From: Rhodotorula mucilaginosa
Taxonomy: Eukaryota > Basidiomycota > Microbotryomycetes > Sporidiobolales > Sporidiobolaceae
Direction of reading: 5' to 3'
Assembly (NCBI GenBank): GCA_034406715.1
Contig: CP137872.1
Coordinates: 682,001 to 746,000 of the forward strand
DNA length: 64,000 nucleotides
Part shown: piece by piece, positions 1-12,334 of the stretch
How the letters are laid out: each line of letters opens with the position of its first letter
Numbering within the stretch: position 1 is the first letter of the stretch
Made by a program: the position numbers and the translations under genes
Notes under the pieces: model-generated
Database searches by the model: none
Seen by the model: only the letters and a program-made list of their open reading frames with translations
Told to the model about the DNA's origin: nothing

Positions 1-634
1 ATCGGTCCGGGCACGGGTGTCGCCCCCTTCCGCGGCTTCTTGCAGGACCGCGTCGCGCTCGCGCGCAAGGCCAAGGAGAAGAACGGTCCCGACGCGCTCG
101 CCGACTGGGGTACGATCGACCTCTTCTACGGGTGCCGGAGGTCGACGTGGGACTTCCTCTACAAGGACGAGTGGGAGCAGTTTGAGAAGGAACTCGATGG
201 GAAATTCCGGATGCACTGCGCCTTCTCGCGCGAGGAGGGCAAGCCCAAGGTTTATGTGCAGCAGCTCTTGCGGGAGGAGGGCGACAGGATCGGCAAGGCG
301 CTCGTCGACAACAAGGGCTACGCCTACATCTGGTGAGCTTCTTGCGTTCCTTTCGGCGACTTTCAGGATCTCACCCGCGCACACGCTGACTACCTTTGAT
401 GTCTTGTTCAGCGGTGACGCCGGACAGATGGCCAAGGCGGTCGAGCGCGAGCTCGTCACCATCCTCGGCAAGGCCAAGGGCGGTTCGGACGCCGAGGGCG
501 AGAAGGAGCTCAAGTTGCTGAAGGACCGCGCCCGTTTGCTGCTCGACGTGAGTGGGCCCCACGACCCGTCGTTTCTCTTCACCTTTCTCTTACTGACGGA
601 CAGCACTTGCATCCGCTTGCAGGTCTGGTCTTAG
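1..634 (+). CDS. CPR1: NADPH-cytochrome P450 reductase, C-terminal part (partial)
   Basis: This is the carboxyl end of the FAD/NADPH-binding reductase that passes electrons from NADPH to P450s in the ER membrane. Exons are <1..332, 412..547 and 623..634. The window opens inside the NADPH-binding site (IGPGTGVAPFRGFLQDR). Next come a pyrophosphate/ribose-binding stretch around FSREEGKPKVYVQQLL and the YICGDA-QMAKAVERELV segment, whose Cys codon is split by the first intron. The last exon is only 12 bases and supplies the invariant C-terminal Trp (D-V-W-S-stop) that stacks on the flavin in this family. The N-terminal anchor, FMN domain and FAD domain lie outside the window. Sulfite reductase and nitric-oxide synthase reductase domains share the fold, but the DVWS ending fits P450 reductase. 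Confidence 0.93.
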   Translation, partial: SVRARVSPPSAASCRTASRSRARPRRRTVPTRSPTGVRSTSSTGAGGRRGTSSTRTSGSSLRRNSMGNSGCTAPSRARRASPRFMCSSSCGRRATGSARRSSTTRATPTSGELLAFLSATFRISPAHTLTTFDVLFSGDAGQMAKAVERELVTILGKAKGGSDAEGEKELKLLKDRARLLLDVSGPHDPSFLFTFLLLTDSTCIRLQVWS

Positions 635-842
635 ATCGCCGCACACCTCGCCAGAAAAGCGTATTCTCGTTCGCATGCAGTTATTTCGCAATCATCTCGT
701 ATTCCTTACAACGACGTTGGGGCACAATGTATAAAGTACGACACGACAACAAGCACTGCTTTTTTTGAGATGCGTAATCGAGAAGAGGTTAGAAAGCGTG
801 AGGAGACAAAAGCGGAGCGGGCTGGAACTTGAAGAAAATGGT

Positions 843-3800
843 CTATCGTGATGCGGTGCGCCCTCCTGCGCGGCCTTGACCGGCAGGGGTTGCGTGAGAG
901 TGTTGGGCGCCTCGAGCAGCAGCAGTGGATGAGTTGCTGACGATCGGGACGGCAGGGGGGAGGGTGTGGGTGTTCGGCGTGGTCGGCCGCGACGTGGAGG
1001 TCTGGCGGCTCGGGCCGATGGATGCTGGATTGAGCGCCTGTGCTTGCATTACGCCCGCGAAGCGAGTCAGGGCGAGGGCGATGCTGCGCGGGTCGATGCG
1101 GACCGCTTGGCTGAGCGCGGAGAGGACTTCGGTGAAAGGGCCGAGCTGGTGCAGAGTCAAGGTGGAGAGGCAGTTCTCGAGGCGAACCAGGTACGACTCG
1201 AGGAGCGCGACGAGTTCGTCGTCCGTCGCGTCCGCGCGGACGGGGAAGGCGAGAGATGTCGGATGAATGAGCGGTCCGCGCTTGGCGAGCGCTTCCCGCT
1301 GAGCTGGAGTCGAGGGCCTGGCGGAAGAGTTGCCGTCGCCGAGCAGACCGAGAGTGCCCGGAGAGTCGTCGCCGAATCCGTGTACAAGTGCGCCGCACAC
1401 AGACTCGAGCTGGCGGGACAGGGTCGTGGTCAGTCAAGTCGAGCACGATTTGGCGCCCTCTTTCGATTGGGAGACTCACACGCTGGACGATCTTGCCGAG
1501 CCGTTTGATCAGGTTGACGTCGAGGATCTGCGGCGTGGCATCCTGCACGACTTCGGTCTTTTGGCCTGCGAGACCGCCTGATGTAGCGTCCGCGCCCGTC
1601 TCGGCTGATGCTGGGGCGATGCGCTCCTTGAGCGCGGTCGGCCAGATGAGCGAAATGAGTTCGGCGGATTCGAGACCTGTGCCAAGAGAGGGAGATCAGA
1701 GGGAGCCATAAAATGTGATCCCGGTCGAGCGCCGACATACCTTTCAGCTTGCGCTCGCCGAGCTCCGTGATGCCAAAGCCGAGCCGACGCAAGGCGGCGA
1801 TGTCCTGCCGGTCGCGGGGATCGAGATACTCCTCGGCAGCTTCCGTGTCTTCGGACGCGTCGAGGTCTTCGAGCTCGTTTGTCGCCGGTTTCTGCTGCAT
1901 CACAACGTCCTGTATGATATCGATGACGTCTTGTGAGGCTGAAATCTGGCCTCCCTCGGCGACGGCAGCGATTCGCGCCGCGCGATTGACGATCGGACCG
2001 AAGTAGTCCATGCGACGCGTAATAGGATCGGCCTCGCACACCGGCTCGCCCCAGTGAATGCCCATCCGGACCGACAAACCGCGGTAGATGACCTCGCCGC
2101 GAGAATCGAGGATCTCCTTTCCCTCTTCAGAGTCGAGGATCTCCTGGGGCCAGTCCTCGCGCAAGAGCTCGAGCTGGACGGTCAAGCACCAGAGGAGAGC
2201 TGACGTGACCGTCGGGAACGACACCATGAAGGCGTCGCCTTCCGTCTTGACCTCGTATCCGCCGATGGCGCGAAGCTGGCGACGCAAGAGCTGGTTGTGC
2301 ATGCGGATGGCCGTCTGCATGCCAGGATTGGACTCCCACAGCGCGGTTGAGTTGCGAATGTCGGTAAAGACAAGAGCGACCATCCCGACCGGCGGAGCGA
2401 CCTCGCGATCCAACAAGTTGAGGTAACGTTCGCCGGCGCTCTCGTCGCCTTTCCCGCGTCGACCGGCGACGACGCCTGCCTTGTGGGCGCCGTAAAAGCC
2501 GTCGTCCACTGCGAGCGGTACGCGGCTGCGCGCGTAGAAGCCGCCCTTTTTCGCCTTGAAGAGGTCGCCGACCGCGATCACCATGACCATGATGTTCGAC
2601 GTCGAGCCGTAGGAGATGGCGAGATCGCGAAGCTTGGCCGCAGCAGACATCGGGTCGCTTCGCTCGGTGCGCGCGACATCCACGGCGGCCTGGTAAGACA
2701 TGTGCTCCCACAGTCCTCGGTTGGCGATGATGACAAACTCGTCCGCCTCGGTCAACTCGATTTCGTCGACGTCGGGAGCAGCGTTCACGGCGGGAAAGAC
2801 GTTGTAGAAGCCGAAGGATCGCGCAATGTCGACTTCGTCGTTGACGTAGCCCCGATGCGAGATCCACCCTTCGGCTGTGCGGATGCGAGCGATCTCGCCG
2901 GCGTCGAAAGGCTCGTGGCGGCGCGCGATCAGGCGGGCGGTGCCGCCGCGGCCGGCGATGACGGCGAGGGCGTTGCCGGCATTCGCGACGTAGAGGTGCT
3001 TCCGGTGGATGTACACAATCACGCCCGCAGCCCCGGTTCTCACCGACGAGACGGCACGATCGGTCAGGCTGATATCGGAGTTTTTGCGACGCGAGTCGAG
3101 GGCGGGCACGAGGAGGTTGCCGTAGTCGCGATTGATGTTCAAGAACGCCCGCCGGAGAGCGTCGCTGGTCACCTCGCCGCTCTTGAGGCGCGAAAGCTCG
3201 AGGGTGAAGACGGCCGAGAACGAGTCCTGCAGGTACTTGACGAGCTTGGCGCCCGTTCCCTGACCTTTGTTGACCGCGTCAAAGAGGCCGAAGATCGCCT
3301 CGTCGTCTTTCGACCGGAAGCGGGGAATGACGATGTCGACGAGCGAAAGCGTATCGACGCGGCTGCCGAGAGTGTCCGCGATGCCGTAGCCCATGTCGTT
3401 GATCTCGGACATAGACGTGCGTACACGCCGGTCTTCGTTCTCGTCCGGGACAGACGGAATCATGAGCGTGACGTCCATCAAACCGAGGATGTGCATCCTG
3501 GTAAGAGCCGTGAAGTCGGCGAGGTTGCGACGCTGAGTATTTCGAGGGAGGTTGGCGGCGTCGTTTCCGTGGCCCGGCTTGATCTCGAGTCGCTTGTTAC
3601 CGGAGAGATTGAGGAAGCGGAGCTCGAGGTTCCAGTTCCTACAAGAAACAAAACCGTCAGTATTGCCACCGGCTTTGCGTTCGAAATCAGCCTCTTACCA
3701 GTTCCAGTCGTAGGGCCAATTGGCGATGTTGTACTTGAGCACGTTCGAACCGACATCCAGGGCGTAGAGCTTCTTGATCTTGCCGAGCTCGGCCGGCAAG

Positions 3801-6800
3801 GTCTGCAGCTTGTTGCCGTTGACGTAGATCACGCGCAAGTTGACGAGTCGCTCAAGGTCCTCCGGCGGTAGCGTCGTGAGCTTGTTCCCCGAGAGGTACA
3901 GCTCTTCGAGGCGTTGACACTTGAAGAGCGACGAGGCCGGGATCTCGTAGATGTCGTTGAACGAGAGGTTGAGAAGCCGCAACTCCGCCATCAGCGAGAT
4001 CGGCGCAAAGACGTCGTCGCCGAGCTGGTTGTCGGCCATGTACAGGCGCTGAAGCGCCAGTGAGAGCGGCAAGGCTGCGCGGCCGCCGCCCGACACCGTC
4101 GACTGCTTGCGGACGTCGATCGTCTCCATCGGGTTGTCGAGTGCGTTCGGCGGCGTAGTCGTTGCGGTCTGCAAAGGCGGGTCGGGGAACTCTTTGATGA
4201 GATTCGACGACGCGTTGATCGTGGCGAGCTGAGCGCAGAACCAGATCTGCTGCGGCAGGCCGTGGAGGTTGTTGCCGGAAACATGCAAAGCTTGCAGGTT
4301 CGAGAGCCGACCGAGACTGTCCGGCAAAGAGGTGAGGAGGTTGTTCTTGACGCTGAGCGTGACGAGCTTGGAGAGGGTGCCGAGGTTGTCGGGCAGAAAG
4401 CGGAGCGTGTTCCCGTCGAGCGTCAACGTTTCGACCGCGCCCAGCTGGCTAAAGACATCTGTCGAAAGATTCGAGAGCTTGCAGTAGGACAGGTTGAGCG
4501 ACGTCAAGGTCGTGGTCGTTCCGGAGAGGGCGAAGCGCGTGAACGAGTTGTGCTTCGCGGTGAAGATCCGCAAGTTGGCCCAGGTCGCGTCCAGCGACGA
4601 GACCTGGTTGTGGTCGAACCGGAGCAGCTCGAGAGACCGGATCGCGGTCAAGGGTGTCAGGTCGGAGATGACGTTGCGCCGGCAATCGATCTCTTTGAGC
4701 GAGACAAGTGAACCGAGGGTCGGCGGCAGCGTCGTGATCAGGTTGGCCAGGAGGTGGAGGCGCTCGAGGTTCTCGAGCTGCCCGATCTCGGGTGGGATGA
4801 CCGTCAAGGTGTTGAAGGACAGATCGAGCTCGACGAGGCTCTCGATCTCGGAGATGACCAACGGCAGCTTGTCGAATCGGTTGTTCGACAGGTTGAGGTA
4901 ACGAAGATGCCGCAGCTCGCGGAACGCTTCCGGTACGGTCGACAGGCGGTTATTGTAGCACTTGATCGACGTCAGGCTCTGCAACTCGTGGAGCGAGATG
5001 TGGTCGAGGTCGACGATGTTGTTGTTGCTGATGTCGAGCCGTTCGAGTTGCGCGCATTCCTTGATCGCGTGCGGGACGCGCTTGATGCCCATATCCGAGA
5101 GCACGAGCTCGCGCAACGACGTGCAGCCTTGGATGAAGTCGGTCGGCAAGTCGAACGGGCGGTTCTTGGCGAGGTTGAGACTCCGAATCACGTGGGCGTG
5201 CTTGTAGAGAAAGATCGGAATCGTTTCGACGCCCTTGCCAGAGAGATCGACAAACTCCATGCTCTCGCCCGCAAAGTCGTCCTCCTGCATTTTCGGCGTG
5301 CGGCGCAAGCTGTCAGCGTTCCTGTTCCTGATGCCTGATGGAGAATCGCGCGGGTGTGGCGACTAGCTCACCGTTACGGCCGACATGGTCGAGTACTGCG
5401 CCTTGTACACGATCTTGGACAGGTACGAGTTGTCCTCTCGGCCGAGCTCCTCGAGTTTGTCGAGGTCGGTATACCCCGCCTGCTCGAACCGTCGTTTCTG
5501 CAACTGGACCGGCTTTTCGTTCGGTCCGACTCGGCGCTCGACGCCCTTTTCCCTGATGTAGAGGGCATACGTCTGCTTCGTGTTGACTTGGAACTTGCGC
5601 GCGAGCATCGCTGTCAGTTCCGAAGCGGTCGCACTCAGTGGAACCGGCAAGGTCGAGAACGTGCCGTCGACGCGGAAGACGCGGATCATGAACTGTAAAA
5701 TGGGGCGCTCTGACTCAGCAAGACTGCATTGCCCTGCAACCAATAGGTTCCGAGACCACTCACGGGTTTCTGGCTGCCCTTGCGTCCTTCGCCATCCGCC
5801 GTTCCTGGCCGGCCGCTCCGCGTGCTCGGTCGACCCCCCGACGTCGAAGGACGCCCCGCCCGGCTCTGCAACCGCTCCAATTCGCCATCTCCCAAGGATC
5901 CAAAGTTCCGCGGGACGTCTCCGAGCGAACCGTCCCGGGTCGTGCCGATTTCGCTCTCGTCCGAATCGAACCCGTTCCCTTCGAGCAAGTCTTCCTCGGC
6001 GTCGTCATCGTTGTCCTCGTCGTCGGTCCCCTCTTCGTCCGTATCGCCATCAAAGCTCGCAGCTCCTTCCGGCTTGACCGCCCAAGAATCCGGAGCTTGC
6101 CACGCTCCTGCGCTGCCGGCGGCGCCTCCCGTAGCTCGACCGGCCATGGTCGGACCCGTCGACGCCTTCCGATCAGGAAAGCTGTACGTGCTGCTCGCGC
6201 TTGGTCCGGCGCCGCCGAACGCATAGGCCGAACCGTCCGGACGAGCTGCCCCCGTGAGGCCCGAGGGTGTCACGGCGGGTTGAGTCGAACCCGACCGATC
6301 GGCGACGCTCGCCGTCATGCCCTTGAAGCTTCCGGCAGGACTTGCTGTCCGACCGTTCGCGCCCGCTGCAGCCGCAGCTGCCCTCGCCGCCGTGGTCTTG
6401 TCCGAGGCATGACCGTTCGAGTTCCAGAACGCGACGGCCGACGCAGCGGCATAAGAATTCGTAGCCGACGGCCGTTTGCCCGCGAGCGTGCCCGCCGCAG
6501 ACGAAGCGAGAGACGTTCGGCGACCCGTTCCGGTACTGCGGTTGCTGCCATTCTGCGAGCGGCCTTGGCTGACCGAATCGGCGCGCGAGGTGCTTCCGCT
6601 TCCGCCGCTCGACACGCTCCCGCGGGGTTCCATGCCGGGCATGTCCACGCCGCCGGCCGATAGACGAGTGCGCTTCGTCGGGACGTCGAGTTGAGCGGCG
6701 GCGGCGGCGGTCGCGGCGGCGGTCGCGGCGGCAGCCGCGTACGGGTTTTCGGACGCCGCGCCGTCCGTGTCGAACCGTCGGTTGTAGTCAAAGTCTCCGT

Positions 6801-7769
6801 CTCGACTTTGGGGTAGAGATCGACTTGAACTCGCACTGCCGAAACCCAGGGTGGCGGCACGATTTGGCGTTGAGGGTCGTCCGTCCTTGGTTCGGCCCGC
6901 CATGGCGTTGCGAGCCAGCACGCGGCCCGTGTCGAGGGCATCGCCGCGAGCTTGAAGCTTGGCCGGGAGTGTCTCGTACTGGGCTGGTCGCGGTGGGATG
7001 CTAATCTCGGCAATGGATCCATGGTCGGAGGAATTGCCTCCTGGATGCGCAAACGAGCAGGGCGGGAACATCCGTCAGTTTTTCGAAAATCGCGCCGGAA
7101 GTGACCCGTCCCTGCAGCTTACCGTCTCCCTTGTCGCCTTTGCTACTCCTGCCCTTGAGCAAACCGCCAAAGAGGCCTCGTTTCTTTCCGCTTCGGGAGT
7201 GACTGCCGTCCCGCTCGTCGCCTGCGCTCCGGGATCCGCGCAGATGCGAGTTCTGCGACAGCGGCAAGATGGAAGTCTTTCTTTTCGATTGCTGCAAGTC
7301 GAGAATGGGTTCAGCATGCGCCCGCCAAAACGGGTTTCCGAAGGCACTTCGGCCTTTAGCGAAAAGAGTTGGGCGAGGAGGGAAAGTGGGTGCAACATAC
7401 CTCGAGACTCGCCCTCGGTACGGAGCTCGTGCTGGCAAAGGGAGAGACTCCGGACTCTGTCCTGTTGAGCGGTACGCCGTACGCGCCAGCACCGCCTGCG
7501 CCGTACGTGGATCCACCACCACCAGCACCCGAATCGGCTGCGGCGCCATGTGGAGCCGCCCAGCCATTCCAACCTTCGAGTCCGGACGTGCCAGTCGGCG
7601 GTGGGTACTGTGCGCCCGCAGCGAGTGCGGCCGAGTGACTGGACTGGGCGCCGTAGCTCCTGTTGAGGGACGACGACGAGGGATTCGGGAGGTCGTCGAC
7701 GGCGACTCCGAGCATCTTTGCCTGCTTTGACGCGCGCGGCACGAGGGGCGCCGGGTTGAAGTCGGACAT
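843..7769 (-). CDS. CYR1: Adenylate cyclase (Ras-associating, LRR, PP2C-like, class III cyclase)
   Basis: Makes cAMP from ATP to drive the PKA pathway; fungal enzymes sit peripherally at membranes under Ras/G-protein control. Eight exons: 7769-7401, 7291-7123, 7040-5764, 5692-5372, 5284-3699, 3638-1741, 1676-1480, 1409-843 (2,127 residues, usual for fungal Cyr1). Order: low-complexity Ser/Ala/Gly N-terminus (1-600), Ras-association domain (about 605-715), some 20 leucine-rich repeats (about 720-1240), a PP2C-like domain (about 1350-1600), then the catalytic domain (about 1650-1860). Metal-binding Asp residues lie in VFTDIRNSTALWE and VKTEGDAFMVSF. The junction of exons 5 and 6 rebuilds the family-typical WNWNWNLELRFLNLSGNKRLEIKP region. 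The start is the first ATG of MSDFNPAP; an ATG 24 bases upstream is in frame but less family-like. The C-terminal tail of about 190 residues is family-like but low in complexity. Confidence 0.96.
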
Positions 7770-8481
7770 GGCGTGCGTGGCGTGTGTGTACACGTCGTCG
7801 GCCTCCGGTGTCGCTCACGGGCGCGTACGCGGAGAGTCGGGTGGTTGATTGATCGAGGAGGAGGCTGGCCGAAGAGAGTTGACGGCGCGGGCGAGAGAGC
7901 CAGTCTGCCTAGGGACGAGCACCAGGCTGCTGCGAGCTCGCTAGGTCACCCAGCTGGACCCTCGTTCCCAGTCTGCGTCCGCGTCTGCACGAGTGCTCGA
8001 GGTCGATTGTGTCGAGACCTCTTTTCGGACCCGCGTGAGCCGGCGGCGAGATCGAGTCGGCCGGCGAGAGTCTCTCTCCGGGCAGTTCATTGCACGGCTG
8101 ACGATGTTCGTACTATGATGTGGCAGATCCGAATTTCCTACAGCCAATGCTGCACTATGCGGTGACTCGCCTGGCCGAATTACCATGACTTAATGTGCCT
8201 GCGGGCTGAAGACAGGGGGCAGCGAAGTGTGCGCGTCAGAAATTTCCCGCGAGAGAGACCTTCTCCGGAACAACCCGCGAGCATAGAGCTTTACTGCGCC
8301 TGACTAGAGCAGACAGACACGAGTCAGACTGCTCAAGATTCCAGCTCCATCGACCGTTTTTCCTCTCGCTCGGCGACTCGTCAGGCTCCAATCACTCGAC
8401 TTCGTCGCTCTTCTTCGCCCATCATCGCAACCAGCTCGACCACGACAACCGCTGCTCTATAGACCCTTGACTACGTTCAAG
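7770..8481. promoter_or_regulatory. Divergent intergenic region between adenylate cyclase and ribose-5-phosphate isomerase
   Basis: About 710 bases separate two divergently read start codons, so this must hold both promoters. CT-rich stretches precede the isomerase start, as is common in basidiomycete promoters. I see no convincing ORF or RNA gene here. Confidence 0.5.
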
Positions 8482-10280
8482 ATGTCGTCCGCACCTATTA
8501 AGCCGCTCGCACCGCTCTCCGAGAACCCGAAAGTGCACCCTGGTCCCGGCAGCAGCAACTCGACTGCTCCCGGACACAACTCGAGGCGCGCATCTCACTC
8601 GTCCAGCGGTCGCCCCGACCCGTTGTCCTCCATCGCCCACGCCAGTGTCGGTCCCCCTTTCTTTACTTGTCCATATTCGAGCTCGCTCGCTGACGAGGTC
8701 GTCGTGTCCGCAGGCTTCTCGCATCGGTCCCGGCGTCATCCCGACCGGCTTGCGCATCGTCCCGCACGGCGAGTTGACCGCAGAAGAAAAGGCAAAGCGA
8801 CTCGCAGCCTACGCAGCCGTCGACGCGCACGTCAAGGACCACCACAAGGTCCTCGGCATCGGGCAAGTCTCCTTTCTCCCTCGGGTTCAGTCGGGAACGA
8901 GATGGAAACCGCACGGGCGCACGCTCTTTTCCTCCGTGTTGAGAACGTGCATCCCGTTGTCACGCCTGCCTGGAAAGGCTACCATGGGAACAAAAGAGCC
9001 GCCGGCTGACTCGTCTTCGGCGACCCTGTTTTTGCAGATCCGGATCTACGGTCCCGTACGTCGTCGAACGTCTCTGCCAGGAACCGCATTGCCGCGCCAA
9101 CAGCGATCGTTGGTGAGTCGGCTGTCCCTATTTGTTGAGGAAGAGGCTCGAGGCTGACTGAAGCTCGCGTCGCCGTGACGTAGGTACGTTCCGACCGGAT
9201 TTCAATCAAAGGAACTCATCGTCAAGGCCGGCCTCAACTTGGGCGACGTCGACCAGTTCCCGACGATCGATGTCACCATTGACGGTGCAGACGAGGTGGA
9301 TGTGAGTTTGGTGGAGGGAATCGGGTGGTGGTGCTGCCCGAATTCACGTGCCTCCTGCCTGAGACCCAGTCGCTGACGAGCCAGGAACAACGCCTTGCAG
9401 GACGAGCTCAACGCTATCAAGTGCGCCCTTCCCTTTCCCGGTACTCTCTCCCTGCCGAGCTTCTGAACTGACCAGGCTTTTTTCTGGCTCTCGAAACAAA
9501 GGGGCGGTGGAGCATGCCAGCTCCGGGAAAAGGTTCTCGCCGAGGCTGCGACACATTTCATCATCGTCGCCGACTCGCGCAAGGACTCGAAAGTCCTCGG
9601 TACCAACTGGAAGCAGGGCGTCCCGATCGAGGTGGCACCGTTCGCCTGGGCCAAGGTCTTTGTCAGTGCGTCGTCGAACCGGTTGAACTGATGACCAGAC
9701 TAGCCGAGCGACGGCTTGCTGATCTTACGTGTTGCTCGATTTCCGGCACACAGATCTGCAAAAGATGGGCTGCGAGAAGCCGACTCTGCGTATGGGCAAG
9801 ATGAAGGCTGGTCCGGTCGTGACTGACAACGGGTGCGACACCGCCTTGTCTTTCTCGAGCGATCTTTGACCGCGCGCTGACGGATACCCCTATCGCAGGA
9901 ACTTTGTGATCGACGCCGTCTTCTCGGAGTCTTACATGCGCGATCCGTCCGAGCTCTTGCACCGGATCAAGATGTGCGTTGCGGTCTTTCGCGGGTATGC
10001 TTTTCTGACTGCTGACAAAATCGCAACTTGCTTTATCAGGCTCACGGGTGTCCTCGAGGTTGGACTTTTCACGGGTATGGCAGAGGCGGCCTACTTCGGT
10101 GCCCCGGATGGCACCGTCACCTGCAGGTGGCAAGACGGTGAGGCTCGAATTGCGGGCGCTCACTTTTTGCTGTCCAAAGACTGACCGCCACATTCTTCTC
10201 TGGATACAGGTCGACGGGAAAAGGTCGATGCCGTCAAAGGACTGGACATTGCCGAGAAGGGCGGCCGGGTCAACGTCTGA
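8482..10280 (+). CDS. RKI1: Ribose-5-phosphate isomerase A
   Basis: Interconverts ribose-5-phosphate and ribulose-5-phosphate in the non-oxidative pentose phosphate pathway, in the cytosol. Ten exons: 8482-8646, 8714-8862, 9038-9112, 9184-9301, 9401-9420, 9502-9665, 9754-9832, 9899-9973, 10040-10137, 10210-10280 (337 residues; fungal enzymes usually run 250-330, the excess being a Ser/Pro-rich N-terminal leader). Motifs: [15 protein letters not shown] (phosphate loop), TIDGADEVD (catalytic Asp pair), [36 protein letters not shown] and [13 protein letters not shown]. The second intron starts GCAAGT (8863), a GC-AG intron needed to keep GSGST in frame. The intron before exon 6 ends in AAG, an unusual acceptor. 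Exon 5 is only 20 bases. The ATG at 8482 is the first in frame. Confidence 0.93.
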
Positions 10281-10530
10281 GAATCAGGCTTCATCTTGTG
10301 GAAAGATTCTTCGACAGAATCGGACTCCGCCCTCGCCCCCGAGCTGCTGTACTTGGATTGCATCTCGCCTTACTACATTATATCGAACACCTGCTTCGAG
10401 CGCTTCTTCCGTGGGTCAAAGGTCGTTGGAGCGGGAGAGCAAAGACCCGCCACCGGCGCGATCTCTAGCTAAGGGCGGCCGGACTTGGATCAAACGCCGC
10501 GTCGCTGACGACCTTGTAGTGACCGAGGGG

Positions 10531-10707
10531 TTGCTCGGCGGGGGCGAGTACGCGTTCGGTCCGCTCGACTGGGAGAAGCGCTTCGCGCTGCAAGAGGAAA
10601 AACAAAGCCTCGAGCAGAAACTGGCCGAAGTGTCGGTGTGGGAAACCCGGCTCGCGGAACTCTTGAGCGAGGCAGAGGTACGGGAAGCGCGCAAGGAGAA
10701 TGTGTGA
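10531..10707 (+). pseudogene. Orphan copy of the last exon of the peroxisomal ABC transporter gene
   Basis: It reads [20 protein letters not shown]... and stays open to a TGA at 10707, closely matching the last exon of the transporter at 15962-15786 in opposite orientation. No upstream transporter exon, ATP-binding site or acceptor AG lies to its left: the base before it is G, in GAGGGG, whereas the true gene has CCAG. It is therefore a duplicated gene fragment, not a gene. Differences from the parent include changes near the stop codon, where the parent ends NV-TAA and the copy NV-TGA. Confidence 0.85.
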
Positions 10708-11540
10708 ACTGTGTAGGCGGAAGAGTGCTCTCTCCGACGATGAAGTGTTATTCCTGTTGCTTGTTGTCGAGGGGGAGAAAGTTGCGGCAGGGCCGCGGCT
10801 TTTTCCCGTGTGCTCATGGATTCGGAAGCTGCTATTTTTCGCGCTGATTGATCCAGAATGTGCATAGTGGCGGTATGCTGGAGATGCTGGGGGGGTGAAC
10901 GGAACTACGTCGCCACACTGCGCAAGCTTGTGGGCTGCTCCTTGCTGGCGTTCGCCTCCGCTCACCTCGCGCGACTAGATGCAGACGTCCGCGCTGTACG
11001 ATATGTAAGCTTTCCCGCATGCACCGACGAGTCGAGCTCTTGGAGTAGTATACAGGAGACGCCGCGTGATTGGGAAGGCAAAAGGACCGGGTGGCGCAGA
11101 CCGCGCAGTTCCTCGCGTGGCCGGAGTCATGATTGAAGAGTTGACGCCGACGGCTAGACAATGTCCGCCTGAGAGAGTAAGCAAGCGAGACAGGACGGTC
11201 CGAGGGCTACTGAAGGATAGTCAGGCCTCGTTGCAATCTGGGAATTCAGATATTCAAAGGGAAGAGCGAGCGGTCGCTCTTTCACTCGGCCTCGGCGGTC
11301 TGAAGCCTGAAACGCACCGTCGTATCGCCATAGTTACGGATATTATGTGGCTTGGCCCCTGTAGAAATTCAAAAAATAGCAGGTGTACGCAAGTCCCGGG
11401 AAGGGCTTTGAGAGGTTGTAAAGGTGCATGCTTCCGCCGGTCGCTTCCGGAGCAATTGCTCGCCCGCTCTGGAGACTTCTCCGACGCGTAAAGCTCCCTT
11501 CGGGGCTCTCGCACAATCGAGCCGCAGAGGGAAAAGTGGC

Positions 11541-11734
11541 AAAAAAATTGAGCACCGAAGTGCAACCCATCTGATCGTGCGTGTCATCCTTGTGCAGGGG
11601 CCATGCTAATCTTCTCTGTATCGTTCCTGAGAATTTTGTAGTCGAGGGGTAAGAAACGATGCCTGATAGAAGAGTCTGTGCATTTGGCGCAAGACTAACC
11701 AAATTTAATGTATACAACCCCCGAAGGGGTGTAC
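11541..11734 (-). ncRNA. U6 spliceosomal snRNA, copy A, with an mRNA-type intron
   Basis: Core U6 landmarks read on the minus strand: a 5' CCCC-TTCG-GGGG hairpin, the ACAGAGA box followed by AGATTAGC, then ATGGCCCCTGCACAAGGATG (internal stem-loop) and a 3' hairpin with a TTCG loop before a run of seven T. An intron of 73 bases (11699-11627; GTTAGT donor, CGACTAC branch-like site, CTCAG acceptor) interrupts it between TTAAATTTG and GAACGATACAGAG; removing it restores the usual U6 order. The T-run acts as a Pol III terminator. It mirrors copy B at 14760-14953. The exact 5' end is estimated. Confidence 0.9.
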
Positions 11735-11903
11735 TGAGCAGGGTGCCAGACTCGCCATATCCAGACCCAAATTCCGGACTTTCGTCACCGCAGCGGTGCT
11801 TGACCACTTCGAGTCCACAACGCTTGCTTCGCCGTTCCCGAATGCCGCCAAAGGTGAGTGCAAGGTCGGTGGCGTGTCTCCTTATGTGCTTGGCGTCCGG
11901 TCG

Positions 11904-12334
11904 CCGTGCTCCCGGACGTCTCGCAAGGTGCGCTCCTGTCAGACCTGGCAGGCCTCGTATACACTGAGAACAATAGTAGTAAGGAGCCCCTCGACCGAGT
12001 ACGAGCCGCGAGCAAGGACGCTCTCCGAGGAAAGACCTGTGACTTCTTCGAGGCACGACCATCAGGGGAAGCTCGTAGCAGAAAGCGAGGCGAAACGGCG
12101 TAGAGATCACCGCGAGCACATGGAAGGCCAGCATTGACGCGACTGCCTTCGAAAACGGCATGGTGGACGGATCACACGAAACTTCCCTCCTCCCTTAGCG
12201 AAAGAGCTGACGGCGCATCGCGAGGACCTCTTCGGTAGCAAATATCCGGGAGCCAACGAAAGAGAACCGATATCACTTGCTGATGGACACCCTTGCTACA
12301 GACGAATAGACATGCCGCGGAACGTTGAGAATCC
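11904..12334. other. Intergenic spacer between the left repeat arm and CCP1
   Basis: A unique 431-base stretch downstream of CCP1 on its minus-strand reading and upstream of U6 copy A. It should hold the distal promoter of that U6 gene and the CCP1 3' untranslated region. I see no gene. Confidence 0.4.

Larger units (their letters stand above)
10531..11903. repeat. Inverted repeat, left arm (copy A)
   Basis: This arm is the reverse complement of 14591-15962. Position p here matches 26494-p in the other arm, with a 1-base shift below about 10930. From about 11069 to 11903 I noticed no difference between arms, including all translated frames; from 10531 to about 11066 I count roughly 25 differences and one 1-base indel by eye. 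It contains a U6 gene (minus strand) and a copy of the last exon of the ABC transporter. The inner edge is sharp at GTCCGGTCG and the outer edge coincides with the first base of that exon. Confidence 0.95.

Noticed and set aside
2483-3871. A 462-codon plus-strand open frame
   Set aside because: It lies antisense to adenylate cyclase exons whose protein is clearly conserved; long antisense frames are expected at this GC and codon use.
10048-10707. A 219-codon plus-strand frame running from RKI1 into the left repeat arm
   Set aside because: Its first part is a shadow of RKI1 exons and its last part is the duplicated ABC-transporter exon; the two are joined only by chance frame.
11343-12161. 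A 272-codon open frame on the minus strand overlapping U6 copy A
   Set aside because: It runs through the U6 gene and its flank, and the same frame appears in the other arm only because the DNA is duplicated. There is no domain; the conservation is explained by the repeat.
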